A DNA stretch of 37,038 nt from JBEKIK01 sp050013075 (GTDB taxonomy: Bacteria; Planctomycetota; Planctomycetia; Pirellulales; Thermoguttaceae): positions 1 to 37,038 of the forward strand of contig JBEKFZ010000036.1 in the NCBI GenBank assembly GCA_050013075.1, written 5' to 3'. Made by a program: the position numbers and the translations under genes. Below, piece by piece: positions 8,511-17,257 of this stretch; positions within the stretch are counted from its first letter, which is position 1; each line of letters starts with the position of its first letter. The notes below the pieces were generated by a model. That model worked only from the letters and a program-made list of their open reading frames with translations, searched no databases and was not told the origin of the DNA.

Positions 8511-8732
8511 CTTTATGTCGATAAACCAAGTTTTTTGCTTAATTTACCCCTCAAAAGCCGTATTTATGTTAGATTGGGCAAGGGTTTATTATTGGCAATA
8601 CGATATTCCTGGTAATCACCGGTTGCATGAACCATAAAAGGTGGTATGCTACAGAGCACCAGTGGCGGCTATTGGGGTCGCCTTCGGGGAGCGTGGGCCT
8701 GAGAACCCCCGAGACCCGTGTGTCCTTGTTTT

Positions 8733-8754
8733 GCACGGTCCATAGTGTCCGTGC
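8733..8754 (+). promoter_or_regulatory. hairpin in the leader of the RRM protein gene
   Basis: GCACGG (8733-8738) pairs with CCGTGC (8749-8754) across a 10-nt loop, 22 nt before the RRM start. The preceding 90 bp are rich in short G/C runs. A cold- or self-responsive leader is conceivable because RRM proteins can bind their own mRNA, but nothing here proves it. Confidence 0.3.
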
Positions 8755-8776
8755 CGGTTTTGGAGTGTTTTTTTCG

Positions 8777-9127
8777 ATGAGTAAGAAATTGTTTGTTGGC
8801 GGGTTGAGTTGGGGTACGACCGACGACGGGTTGCACCAAGCATTTGAGCGGTTCGGCGAGATTGTCGAAGCCAAAGTCATTACCGACCGGGAAACCGGCC
8901 GATCGCGCGGCTTCGGTTTTGTGACCTTCGCCAATGACGAAGGCGCAATTAGCGCCGCAAGCGAGATGAACGGCGCCCAATTGGATGGCCGGACTATCCG
9001 GGTCAACGAGGCCGAAAATCAGGTCCAGCGTCGCGGCGGAGGCGGCGGAGGCGGCGGAGGCGGCGGGCGCGGCGGTTCGCGGGGCGGGCATCGCGGCGGA
9101 CAACGCGGCGGCGGTTACGACGAATAA
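8777..9127 (+). CDS. RRM-domain RNA-binding protein with glycine-rich tail
   Basis: 116 residues from the ATG at 8777. GGAG lies at 8762-8765. The frame is open for 50 more codons upstream, but that part is unlike any RRM and has no ribosome site. One RNA recognition motif spans residues about 3-80: RNP2 is KLFVGGL and RNP1 is RGFGFVTF. A tail of about 35 residues rich in Gly and Arg with one final YDE follows. Such small single-RRM proteins are common in cyanobacteria and planctomycetes and bind single-stranded RNA, often with a cold or stress role. The specific RNA target is unknown. The gene is monocistronic as far as can be seen. Confidence 0.93.
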   Translation: MSKKLFVGGLSWGTTDDGLHQAFERFGEIVEAKVITDRETGRSRGFGFVTFANDEGAISAASEMNGAQLDGRTIRVNEAENQVQRRGGGGGGGGGGGRGGSRGGHRGGQRGGGYDE

Positions 9128-9255
9128 AAAACCGCCGCGGCATTAGGCGCGATCGCCTGGTTTCGATCTGCTTTTTTAAATCCGGTTGCCTGTTGTGATC
9201 GGTGATCGATGGGGTTTTGACTTTATCGATCCAACAGGTATTATTGATCGAAGCC

Positions 9256-10483
9256 ATGTTTTGTAAAAAACCATACGCAGAAGCCATCCGCGGTTCCACG
9301 CAACCCGCCCCCAATTTGCAATTTGCAATTTACAATTTGCATTTTGCAATTATTTGTCTTTTGTTTATCCTTCCGGCCCTGCTGTTGGGTCCATATCCGT
9401 CAATAGCGGCTGAAAAAAGGCCGTTTCAGGAAGGGCGGTTCGACGGGGGCGAACTGCGCTACATTAACGATCTGCCCGTGCTGATCGTTTCCGGCACGCC
9501 GGAGGAGATCGGGCGGCAAAAGGCGGCCCTAACGGGCGACGTGGTGCTCAAACTGGTCGATTATCCGAAAAAGTTAATGCACTTCGGCACTAACAGCGAC
9601 CAGCATTGGCAAAAGTTATTGTCAATGGGCGAAGCCTTGAAACCGCAGATCCCCTCCGATTATCGCGATGAAATGCGGGCCTTCGCCGAGAAGGCCGGGT
9701 TTGATGGCCAGTGGGACATGGGCGCGCTGAGCAACGTGATGCTCGACATCTATCGCGGCGGTTTCAGTTGCTCGTCGTTAATTGTCGAGGCCTCGCGCAG
9801 CTCCGCGGGAGGGCCGCTTTTCGGGCGTAACCTGGACTTCTACACCCTGGGCATGCTCGACAAGTACGGCCTTGTTACCGTGCATCTGCCAAAAGGCAAA
9901 CATGCTTTTGCCGCGATCGGGTTTCCCGGGTTTTTCGGCTGCGTATCGGGCATCAACGACGCCGGCCTGGCCTTGGCCGTGCACGAAGTTTATTTGAGCA
10001 AGGACAAGGCGCCGATGTTCAACCCCAAGGGCGTGCCTTATTCGATGTGCGTTCGCCGCATCCTCGAGGAATGCACCTGCCTGGAAGAAGCAGAAAAACT
10101 GCTGCGTTCCACAGAGCGGACCACGTTGTTGAGCCTGGCCGCCTGCGATCGGCGCGGCCGTCTTCGAGTTGACGCCCAACACCGTGGCGGTGCGCCGGGC
10201 CGACGACGGCCTGTGCTTTTGCACGAATCACTTCCGCACGCCCGAACTGATCATGTTCGCCTGGTGCCGCCGCTATCGAACCCTTGAAAAAAGCCGGTCG
10301 CTGAAGATGCTGGGCGTTGAAGACGTGGCCAAAAAGCTGGACGAAGTGGACATGGGCCAGATGACCGTGCAATCGATGATTTTCGAGACCGAACCGCTGA
10401 TTCTGCGCCTGGCGATGGGATCCTGCCCTTCGTCGGCGTTGCCCATGAAAAAACTGGAATTGCAGCCGCTTTTTAAACCATAA
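9256..10483 (+). pseudogene. C45-type acyltransferase/peptidase (Ntn hydrolase) gene, frameshifted
   Basis: Two frames together encode one protein. The first runs to about 10150, ending its family match at LLSLAACDRRG. The match resumes one frame over (AVFELTPNTVAVRRADDGLC) and ends at the stop 10481-10483. A +1 shift near 10150-10160 separates them. The family is C45/acyl-CoA:6-aminopenicillanate acyltransferase-like: these self-process at a Cys, here probably Cys172 in GGFSCSSLIVE, and hydrolyse linear amides. A hydrophobic export segment lies at about residues 30-50. The start is uncertain: ATG 9256 has no ribosome site, and codons 16-31 come from an AATTTGCAATTTACAATTTG filler repeat. A GTG at 9202 is also in frame. 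It may be a true pseudogene or a single-base assembly error. Confidence 0.75.
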
Positions 10484-10545
10484 AGCCGCGACCGTCGGTC
10501 GCGGCCTTTAACCGCCACTGCATCGCGGCCAACGGCCGCGGCTTT
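10482..10545. repeat. two GGTCGCGGCTTTA-type palindromes at the end of the C45 gene
   Basis: The first palindrome (AAAGCCGCGACCGTCGGTCGCGG) overlaps the stop codon of the broken C45 gene, and a second one (GCGGCCAACGGCCGCGGCTTTA) follows 20 bp later. Both resemble the 31-bp repeat at 1273-1303 and 33962-33992. They may act as a transcription end before uvrA. Confidence 0.6.
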
Positions 10546-10629
10546 ATATGCCGCCTTCTTGCCTCACGCGGCATTTCCTGATAAACTGAGTAGTTTAAAA
10601 ATGCCCTATTCTACTCAGCGGGGCGCAGC

Positions 10630-13467
10630 ATGGACCGAGAGCTTTGCGAAATCCGCTCCGATCATGAAGAGTGCATCCGCCTGCGCGGGGCGCGGATGCA
10701 CAATCTCAAAAATCTCGACGTCGACATCCCCCGCAACCGGCTCGTGGTGGTCACCGGTCCCAGCGGGTCGGGCAAAAGCACGCTAGCCTTCGACACGCTC
10801 TATGCCGAAGGGCAACGGCAGTACATCGAAAGTCTTTCGGTCTACGCCCGGCAGTTCTTGCACCAGTTGGAGCGCCCGGACATCGATCTGATCGAGGGGC
10901 TGCAACCGACTATATCTATCGATCAGCGGGCCGGCAGCCACAATCCGCGGAGCACCGTGGCCACGGTCACCGAAATCTACGATTACCTGCGGCTGTTATA
11001 TGCGCGGTTGGGCCGGCCCCTATGCCACCAGTGCGGCGAACCGATCCGGCAGCAAACGCCCGAGCAAATCCTGGAAACCCTTTTGCAGCTTCCGCCGGGC
11101 ACGCGAATGATGGTTCTGGCTCCGCTGGTCCGCGGGCGCAAAGGGCGGCACAAGGAGGCGTTCGAGCAAATCCGCAAAGCGGGGTTGTTGCGGGCCAGGG
11201 TGGACGGGGCGGTGATCGACGTCCACGAACCGCCCGAACTCGATCAGCAAAAACCACACGATATCGAAGCCGTGATCGATCGCATTGTGATCCGCGAAGG
11301 CGTGCGCGCCCGTCTGGCCGAGTCGATAAATCTGGCCGTCCAGCACGGCGACGGCGCGGTGCTGGCCGCATACGAGGAAAAAAACACTGGCGCCGTCCAA
11401 TGGCGCGACCGGCTTTTCAGCACTTTATACGCCTGCCCGAATTGCAAAATCAGTTACGAGGAATTGGAGCCGCGCACCTTCAGCTTCAACAGTCCGTACG
11501 GGGCGTGTTCGAAGTGCGAGGGATTGGGAGTGCGGGAAGGATTCGATCCGGAGTTGATCCTGCCCGACTGGAGTTTATCCATGTCGGCCGGGGCCGTTGC
11601 GCCGTGGAAAGACGCAACGGCGGCGGCGATGCACAAAATCCAGCGCCGTTTGGCGCCTTTTTTGGCCAGGACCGGAATCCGCTGGAACACGCCCTTGGAA
11701 AAACTTTCGCCCAAGGACCGCGAGGTATTGCTTTTCGGCGGCAAGCGGTTTGAAGGCATATCGATAATGCTGGAAAAACAGTACGTCACCACGACAAGCG
11801 AAGCAAAGCGCAAACGGCTGGAAACGTTTCGCGCCGAGGTGCTTTGCGACCAGTGCGGCGGGGCCCGCCTGCGTGCCGAAGCCCGGGCAGTGCTCGTTGC
11901 CGGCAAGCCGATTCACCAGGCGACCGCGCTAACGGTGTCCGCCGCCGGGGAGTTCTTCCGCAATCTGCAATTCGGCGAAGATCAACAACCCATCGCCCGG
12001 CCGCTTGTGGCCGAGATCCTGTCCAGGCTGGATTTTCTGGATAAAGTCGGGCTGGCGTATCTGACACTCGACCGGCCGGCAAGTACGCTTAGCGGCGGCG
12101 AGTCGCAACGCGTGCGCCTGGCTTCGGGTTTGGGTTCCGGATTGGTGGGCGTGTGCTACGTGCTGGACGAGCCCTCGATCGGGCTGCATCCGCGGGACAA
12201 CCAACGGTTGATCGATTCGTTGGGCGATTTGCAGAGCCGCGGCAACACGGTGCTGGTCGTGGAGCACGACGAGACCATCATGCGTCAAGCCCATTGGTTG
12301 ATCGACATGGGGCCGGGCGCGGGCAGGCAGGGCGGACGAATCGTGGCCCAAGGCACTCCGCAAACGGTGGCCGCGGACCCCAATTCGCTTACTGGCCGTT
12401 ATCTTGCCGGTTGCGAACGCATTCCCGTGCCCGATACCCGCCGGCGCATTGCCAAAATCCGTTCCATCACCCTGGAAGGCGTGATGACGAACAATCTCAA
12501 GGACTTAACTGTGCAATTTCCGCTATCGGCGTTGGTTTGCGTCACGGGTGTAAGCGGGTCGGGAAAGAGTTCGCTGTTGAACGAGACGCTTGCCCGGGCG
12601 TTGGTTCGGCGGATGGGCGGATTGGCCCCAAAGCCCGGCCCGCACAAAAGCCTGCGCGGGGCAAATCAAATCGACAAGGTGGTGCAGATCGACCAATTGC
12701 CCATTGGCCGCACTCCGCGGAGCAACCCGGCCACCTATACCGGCGTGTTCGACGAAATCCGCAAGGTTTTTGCCGGCACCCGCGATGCACGGCAACGGGG
12801 GTACAAGTCGGGGCGATTCAGTTTCAACGTCAAAGGCGGGCGGTGCGAGGAATGTCAGGGGCAAGGGCAGCGAAAGATCGAAATGAACTTTTTGCCCGAT
12901 CTTTACGTTTCCTGCCCGGTGTGCGAAGGCAAGCGATTCAACCGCCAGACGCTGGAAATCCACTATCGGGACCGCTCGATCGCCGACGTGCTGGACATGC
13001 TCGTCGACGACGCGGCCGATTTTTTCCAAAATTTCCCGGTCATCTCCAGGATGATCGAAAGCCTGCGCGAAGTCGGCCTGGGATACATGTCGCTGGGCCA
13101 GCCGTCGAACACGCTTTCCGGCGGCGAGTCGCAGCGCGTAAAATTGGCCGCCGAACTGGGCCGGGTCGACACCGGCAAAACCCTCTACATCCTGGACGAG
13201 CCTACCACCGGACTGCACTTCGACGACACCAAAAAACTGCTTGTGGTGCTGGGCCGATTGGTCGATTTGGGCAATACGGTCATCGTCATCGAACACAATC
13301 TGGACGTAATTAAAACGGCCGATTGGATTATCGACTTGGGACCCGAAGGCGGACAGGCCGGCGGTTACGTGGTCGCCGCCGGCACGCCCGAAGAAATCGC
13401 CGAGCTAAGCGACAACCACACCGGCCGATTTCTACGCGAGGCGCTGGATGGAAAGGATGAAGGATGA
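10630..13467 (+). CDS. uvrA: excinuclease ABC subunit A
   Basis: 945 residues, a typical UvrA length. It is the damage-recognition ATPase of nucleotide excision repair and acts as a dimer with UvrB. Walker A 1 is GPSGSGKS (43-50) and Walker A 2 is GVSGSGKSS (from about 640). ABC signatures LSGGESQRVRLA (about 487) and LSGGESQRVKLA (about 829) are present. Both zinc modules are intact: CPNC...CSKCEG in the first half and CEEC...CPVCEGKRFN in the second. The ATG at 10630 has only a weak GCGGGG upstream. The stop codon lies inside a 7-bp tandem repeat that extends downstream. No SOS-like box is obvious in front. Confidence 0.97.
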   Translation: MDRELCEIRSDHEECIRLRGARMHNLKNLDVDIPRNRLVVVTGPSGSGKSTLAFDTLYAEGQRQYIESLSVYARQFLHQLERPDIDLIEGLQPTISIDQRAGSHNPRSTVATVTEIYDYLRLLYARLGRPLCHQCGEPIRQQTPEQILETLLQLPPGTRMMVLAPLVRGRKGRHKEAFEQIRKAGLLRARVDGAVIDVHEPPELDQQKPHDIEAVIDRIVIREGVRARLAESINLAVQHGDGAVLAAYEEKNTGAVQWRDRLFSTLYACPNCKISYEELEPRTFSFNSPYGACSKCEGLGVREGFDPELILPDWSLSMSAGAVAPWKDATAAAMHKIQRRLAPFLARTGIRWNTPLEKLSPKDREVLLFGGKRFEGISIMLEKQYVTTTSEAKRKRLETFRAEVLCDQCGGARLRAEARAVLVAGKPIHQATALTVSAAGEFFRNLQFGEDQQPIARPLVAEILSRLDFLDKVGLAYLTLDRPASTLSGGESQRVRLASGLGSGLVGVCYVLDEPSIGLHPRDNQRLIDSLGDLQSRGNTVLVVEHDETIMRQAHWLIDMGPGAGRQGGRIVAQGTPQTVAADPNSLTGRYLAGCERIPVPDTRRRIAKIRSITLEGVMTNNLKDLTVQFPLSALVCVTGVSGSGKSSLLNETLARALVRRMGGLAPKPGPHKSLRGANQIDKVVQIDQLPIGRTPRSNPATYTGVFDEIRKVFAGTRDARQRGYKSGRFSFNVKGGRCEECQGQGQRKIEMNFLPDLYVSCPVCEGKRFNRQTLEIHYRDRSIADVLDMLVDDAADFFQNFPVISRMIESLREVGLGYMSLGQPSNTLSGGESQRVKLAAELGRVDTGKTLYILDEPTTGLHFDDTKKLLVVLGRLVDLGNTVIVIEHNLDVIKTADWIIDLGPEGGQAGGYVVAAGTPEEIAELSDNHTGRFLREALDGKDEG

Positions 13468-13481
13468 AGGATGAAGGATGA
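13454..13481 (+). repeat. AGGATGA x4 tandem repeat spanning the uvrA stop
   Basis: Four perfect copies of AGGATGA. The uvrA stop TGA (13465-13467) is the end of the second copy. Copy-number change in steps of 7 would leave the protein intact as long as the first two copies stay. Confidence 0.7.
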
Positions 13482-13699
13482 GGAGACGAGAAGAAGAGAA
13501 AATAGAGATGTGGGGTATGAAGTACAGAGTACGGGGTAAGAAAAACGTCCTGAATTGTTCCAACGGCATGAGTGATGCCATAGGGTCTGAGATCTCCATA
13601 ATCCGTACCTCGTACTTCGTACTATGCATTCCGCAAACCTATAGATTCGCTTTCCCCGTATCACTCTATGCGAAGGCTCCTGGGCCTTGATTCACTCCA

Positions 13700-13732
13700 C
13701 CCCCCCATGTATGGGTAAAAAAAGGGGGTTTT
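13700..13732 (+). terminator. possible C-run/G-run terminator
   Basis: CCCCC (from 13700) can pair with GGGGG (13724-13728), followed by TTTTC. The loop is about 17-18 nt and the stem is short, so this is a weak terminator candidate for uvrA. Confidence 0.3.
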
Positions 13733-13837
13733 CTGCATTATTCATAAACGCTTATGCAACTCTTGACGTGTTTATGGATTATGTCCATTAGCGATAAAAT
13801 AAGGCATCTAAACAAGATGCGCGAGTCAGGTTAACCC

Positions 13838-13866
13838 TTGACTACCCATACTCGCCCGAATATCAT
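13838..13866 (+). promoter_or_regulatory. sigma70-type promoter for the gene at 13972
   Basis: TTGACT (13838-13843), 17 bp, TATCAT (13861-13866). Both boxes are close to consensus with ideal spacing. Transcription would start about 13873, giving a leader of about 100 nt. Confidence 0.6.
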
Positions 13867-13971
13867 CGAATTTAAGGGATTGAAATAGGCGGCATTGGCG
13901 TTTCGCTGGTGTCCGTATGGTATTGTCGGCGTAAGGCCTCGGTTTGTTTTTGATCTTTTGGTGTAGGCATC

Positions 13972-14955
13972 ATGAGCATTTGGAATAAGATCCTGCTGGG
14001 ATTGATTATTGTGTGCTTGCTGGGATTTTTTTACATGTCGGCGAGGATGTTGAAGACCCAAAAAAACTGGAGCATTTTGGCCGAGCAGTACAATAAACAA
14101 ATCAGCGAGAAACAAAAAGAAGACAAAGTAACGGAAGAAGGCGGGATGGTTGGAGGCAAATTTGGGCCCGGCATAGAGCAAGTTCGCGCCGAATTGAATA
14201 AGCTCACCGTGGATCGACAACGGGTATGGTACAAGTGCGATTCGAAGGTCGATATCAACCATCAGACACACACGGCAACCATCAAAGTGACGGTAGACCA
14301 GCCCAATCCATCGGGGATCGCCGAAAAGAGCGTTATTTACGTTTTTGAGGACGTGCCCGCTGCACAACAGGGCCGATATGTGGGCGAGTTCAAAGTAACT
14401 GCCGTGGCCGACAAGGACAAGCAAATCACCTTGGAACCGATATTCAACTTAACGCCTGAGGATGAAAAAAAATTGGCCGAGGCCAAGCGCCCCTGGAACC
14501 TATACGATTCGCTGCCACACGATAATCACGAGATCCTTGGGGAATTACCCGCGGTCGACGGCAAGTACGTGCGTCCGTTGCGCGATTACGCCTACCTTTT
14601 TGACGCCTACCACATGAAAATTACCGAGCTTATCGACAAGGAACAAGCAGTCAAGGACGACAAACAAATGGTCGAAGGCGCCCTGGACGACGCCCGGCTT
14701 CAAGTCCAGTTCTACCAGAAACAGGGGACCGTTGTCAAAGCTTTATTGGCCGAAATCGCGCGCCAGCGTGACGCGGTGGCGGCACATCTCGATAAATTGC
14801 GGAAAAAATTCGCCGAGGCAAAGGCTGCCGCGGCGGAATTGATTAAAAACAACAAGGCCATGGCCGGCCAGATCGCTAAAATCCAGTTGGATGCGACCCG
14901 GCGCATAGATGAGCGCACCCGCGCCATGGCGCAATCTGCCAACGGGGAAAAATAA
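13972..14955 (+). CDS. membrane-anchored coiled-coil protein, function unknown
   Basis: 327 residues. One N-terminal membrane segment (about 6-23, ILLGLIIVCLLGFFYM) is followed by an acidic/basic linker. A central region (about 70-200) contains SKVDINHQTHTATIKVTV and VIYVFEDVP and looks like a small beta domain. A long C-terminal helix (about 215-325), rich in Ala, Lys, Glu and Gln, has clear coiled-coil character. I do not recognise a named family; the type is common among planctomycete hypotheticals. The stop is 4 bp before the rhomboid start, so the two genes are surely co-transcribed, and the protein might be a partner or substrate of that protease. A promoter lies about 105 bp upstream. 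Confidence 0.85.
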   Translation: MSIWNKILLGLIIVCLLGFFYMSARMLKTQKNWSILAEQYNKQISEKQKEDKVTEEGGMVGGKFGPGIEQVRAELNKLTVDRQRVWYKCDSKVDINHQTHTATIKVTVDQPNPSGIAEKSVIYVFEDVPAAQQGRYVGEFKVTAVADKDKQITLEPIFNLTPEDEKKLAEAKRPWNLYDSLPHDNHEILGELPAVDGKYVRPLRDYAYLFDAYHMKITELIDKEQAVKDDKQMVEGALDDARLQVQFYQKQGTVVKALLAEIARQRDAVAAHLDKLRKKFAEAKAAAAELIKNNKAMAGQIAKIQLDATRRIDERTRAMAQSANGEK

Positions 14956-14959
14956 CGGC

Positions 14960-15841
14960 GTGGGCATCTACGACCGCGACTACTACCGCCGACCTCAGCC
15001 GGGATTCTCGCTGCGCATGCCGCAGTCGATGATCGTTACGCTGATTATCATCAACGCGGCCCTGTACCTGATCGACGGCCTATTGTTTCCGGGTAAAACG
15101 TTGGCGGAGCATAAGCTGACTTATATTCTTAGCCTCAACAGCAACACGCTCTGGCACCTATGGCAATTCCTCACTTACGGGTTTGTTCACGATCCGCTTT
15201 CGCCAATGCACATACTCATGAACATGCTGCAATTGTGGTTCCTCGGCGGGGCGGTGGAACAGATTTACGGCAACAAGGAATTCCTGCGTATTTATTTGGC
15301 AATGTTGCTTGTCGGTTCGCTTTCCTTCGCCCTAGGCTCCGGGATTACCAGTGCAATTACCCATCAGGAGAGCAATTACGAGTTGCTTGGCGCATCGGGC
15401 GCGATTTCAGGCATAGTTATACTCTTCGTGCTGAATAATCCCCAGGCCACGCTGATGCTCTTTCCCATCCCCATTCCCGTCAAGGCCTGGGTGATCGGAG
15501 TTCTGTGCGTGGTTTATAACTTGTTCGGCGCAATAACGCCGCAATCGGGCAACGTGGCATACGGCGTTCACATAGCCGGCATGGTCTTTGCCTGGCTGTA
15601 TTTTCAGCGGCGCTGGAACCTGGGCCGCTTTTTTGAAAATATCTTCCATAAGCTGAAGTTTTTCTCCCGACCAAAGTTCCGCATCCATAAACCCGACGAA
15701 GAATCGGGAGAACCGGATCTAAACGCCGAAGTCGATCGCATCCTGGAAAAGATCTCCCACGAAGGCGAAGGCAGCCTCACCCGCAAGGAACGCCGGACCC
15801 TGGAAACAGCCAGCAAGCAATATCAAAACCGCCGGCAGTAG
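14960..15841 (+). CDS. rhomboid-family intramembrane serine protease
   Basis: 293 residues from the GTG at 14960, which follows GGGGAAA at good distance and lies 4 bp after the previous stop. An in-frame ATG at 14909 overlaps the previous gene and is less likely. About six membrane segments span residues 20-215. The catalytic pair is visible: Ser146 in GASGAISG and His204 in YGVHIAG. HILMNMLQLWFLGG, the oxyanion-side helix, is also present. The C-terminal cytoplasmic tail (about 225-293) is charged and ends in LTRKERRTLETASKQY, a tail found on many planctomycete rhomboids. These enzymes cut membrane proteins within the bilayer. The translationally coupled upstream membrane protein is a natural candidate partner. 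Confidence 0.93.
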   Translation: MGIYDRDYYRRPQPGFSLRMPQSMIVTLIIINAALYLIDGLLFPGKTLAEHKLTYILSLNSNTLWHLWQFLTYGFVHDPLSPMHILMNMLQLWFLGGAVEQIYGNKEFLRIYLAMLLVGSLSFALGSGITSAITHQESNYELLGASGAISGIVILFVLNNPQATLMLFPIPIPVKAWVIGVLCVVYNLFGAITPQSGNVAYGVHIAGMVFAWLYFQRRWNLGRFFENIFHKLKFFSRPKFRIHKPDEESGEPDLNAEVDRILEKISHEGEGSLTRKERRTLETASKQYQNRRQ

Positions 15842-15844
15842 AAA

Positions 15845-15932
15845 AGTGGGCAGTGGACAGTGGACGGTGGGCAGTTAGGGCTGGGCAGTTAAGGGGTGGG
15901 CAGTTTACTGCCCACTTACACTGCCCACTTAC
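15845..15932. repeat. GTGGGCAGTGGACAGTGGAC filler tract
   Basis: Repeated near-copies of GTGGGCAGT and GTGGACAGT on the left side, and the inverse (ACTGCCCACTTACACTGCCC) on the right, can fold back on each other. The same word family occurs near 24585-24610, 31080-31210 and 35872-35905. Confidence 0.7.
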
Positions 15933-15945
15933 TGAGAATTGAAAC

Positions 15946-16815
15946 TTATTCAAACCGCTTGCGGTTTCGCGAATAACTACTATTGCCCGGCGTATCTTTG
16001 GCGGCCTGAGAACTTTCTTCCGCGGCCAATAGTTCGTCGATCATGCCCTGTGCGTCGTTGGCCGCATTTGCCAGCCGCATCAGCCACATCGAGCAGAACA
16101 ACCCGGTCGAATCGAAAAGTTCAGGCTGGAAACAAGAAAGGATGCTGGAAGCGATCCGGCCGTTCAGATCGGCGTTTGGACTCCGCTGGGCCATGCCCTG
16201 CTGAAACGCCGCCCTGATTGAGGCGAGCACAAGCGGCCAGGCGTGTCGCCCGCCCGGCTGCTGGCATTGATAATGCAAATCTTGGGAAAAATCCATTGCC
16301 CGTCGCTGGTCCACGGCGAACTGGCAGCAGTCGTGCAATCCGGCCAAATAGCCGATCAGCATGTCGGTCCAGCGTTCGCTACGGCGCCGCAAAAGATTGA
16401 GCTTCATGGCGTCTTCGGCGTCCATGCCCGGCCCGCCGACAAGCAGCGTCAACACGCGATGCCGGGCGTCCGCGTGTCCCAGCAATACGCTGCGTGCGAT
16501 AGGCCCCGCGTCTTCGCCGCCGTGTTGCCTGTCGTGTGCGCATACCACGGCCGTCCACACTCGCGTAAGCATCTCGCCGGTGATGATTTCCTCTAACGTG
16601 CCGCGGACTTGGTGCCATTGCGTTTTATGCCACTTGGCATCGGCAGCCTTGGCGATGAATTCCCGCAGGCAGAATCCCCAACGATCCAGGCGGATTTTCG
16701 AGGCCGTCCAATACTCCTCCATCCCGGCCGCCGACAAGCGCTCCGCGCCGCGGACCAGCACCGGCCCGTGTGCGGAAACAATCGCCGACAGTTCGACCAA
16801 TTCGCGTGCGTGCAT
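15946..16815 (-). CDS. conserved hypothetical protein (helical)
   Basis: 289 residues from the ATG at 16815 (a TTG one codon upstream is also in frame). The sequence is mostly helical with no signal peptide or membrane segment. Recognisable stretches are TGEMLTRVWTAVVCAHD, RRRSERWTDMLIGYLAG and GRIASSILSCF, reminiscent of planctomycete hypotheticals of unknown role. I cannot assign a function. The last residues (RNRKRF) are encoded by the palindrome AAACCGCTTGCGGTTT (15952-15967), which also occurs intergenically at 31143-31158. The natural C-terminus has apparently been replaced or extended by repeat DNA. Confidence 0.75.
   Translation of the reverse strand: MHARELVELSAIVSAHGPVLVRGAERLSAAGMEEYWTASKIRLDRWGFCLREFIAKAADAKWHKTQWHQVRGTLEEIITGEMLTRVWTAVVCAHDRQHGGEDAGPIARSVLLGHADARHRVLTLLVGGPGMDAEDAMKLNLLRRRSERWTDMLIGYLAGLHDCCQFAVDQRRAMDFSQDLHYQCQQPGGRHAWPLVLASIRAAFQQGMAQRSPNADLNGRIASSILSCFQPELFDSTGLFCSMWLMRLANAANDAQGMIDELLAAEESSQAAKDTPGNSSYSRNRKRFE
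15952..15967. repeat. AAACCGCTTGCGGTTT palindrome, copy 1 (inside a gene end)
   Basis: A perfect 16-bp palindrome within the last codons of the minus-strand gene at 15946-16815. An identical copy lies in non-coding DNA at 31143-31158. Confidence 0.7.
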
Positions 16816-16853
16816 CAAAGGGTGCTGGGGTCAGGGAACAGTGTTCTTATTTA

Positions 16854-16876
16854 GCCCCCGGTGAACACACCGGGGG
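16854..16876. repeat. GCCCCCGGTG hairpin repeat, copy 2
   Basis: GCCCCCGGTG (16854-16863), loop AACA, CACCGGGGG (16868-16876), then TTTT. It has the same stem as the copy at 3677-3700 with a different loop. The ATTTA on its left matches the TAAAT on the right of copy 1, as expected for the opposite orientation. Confidence 0.65.
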
Positions 16877-16947
16877 TTTTGATCGCGTTTTCGATATCGT
16901 TTATAAAGCCGCAACCGTTGATTGCGTTTTTTTCTCAAAATCAACTG

Positions 16948-16981
16948 CCGGGAGAGCCCGAGGGGACCAAGGCTCTCCCGG
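16948..16981. repeat. perfect 11-bp-stem hairpin
   Basis: CCGGGAGAGCC (16948-16958) pairs perfectly with GGCTCTCCCGG (16971-16981) over a 12-nt loop. No T-run follows on either strand, so a repeat origin is more likely than a terminator. Confidence 0.55.
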
Positions 16982-17257
16982 TGTAAATTTCTGTGGAAAT
17001 ACAGGGGTGCAAACAAGATGCCGAAGCGGCAGGACATGGGCGGGGTATGAATGAACGTTACCGCAAGTATTGTCGCATAATGATGTTATGTCGATGAGCC
17101 GGTTTTTATAAGAAGCGGCTTTTCCCGGCCGATGTTGCTTTACATCAACGCCTTCCGCACACCACCGGCCACATAGGGCTTAGGCAATGCACATCGTCAT
17201 TCACCCGTGCCTAAATCCGCCCGCCGATGGACGAGGCCTCAAGTTCACGCTAAATAC

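Larger units (their letters stand above)
8282..8776. other. 495-bp repeat-filled spacer between nikR and the RRM gene
   Basis: No gene is visible. The left 230 bp are filler repeats (8303-8510). The right part may hold the promoter and a structured leader of the RRM gene. Confidence 0.55.
13468..13971. other. 504-bp spacer between uvrA and the coiled-coil membrane protein gene
   Basis: No gene is supported. It holds the end of the AGGATGA repeat, a GTACGGGGTAAGAA / GTACCTCGTACTTCGTAC filler tract (about 13525-13625), a possible terminator (13700-13732) and a good promoter (13838-13866). Confidence 0.5.
16816..17257. other. 442-bp spacer with two strong hairpins, no gene
   Basis: This region separates two minus-strand genes. 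It contains the hairpins at 16854-16876 and 16948-16981. The remaining 270 bp show no tRNA-like fold, no long frame and no clear promoter. Confidence 0.5.

Noticed and set aside
12153..13313. 386-codon open frame on the plus strand in another frame of uvrA
   Set aside because: Arg/Gly/Ala-rich shadow frame inside a clear uvrA.
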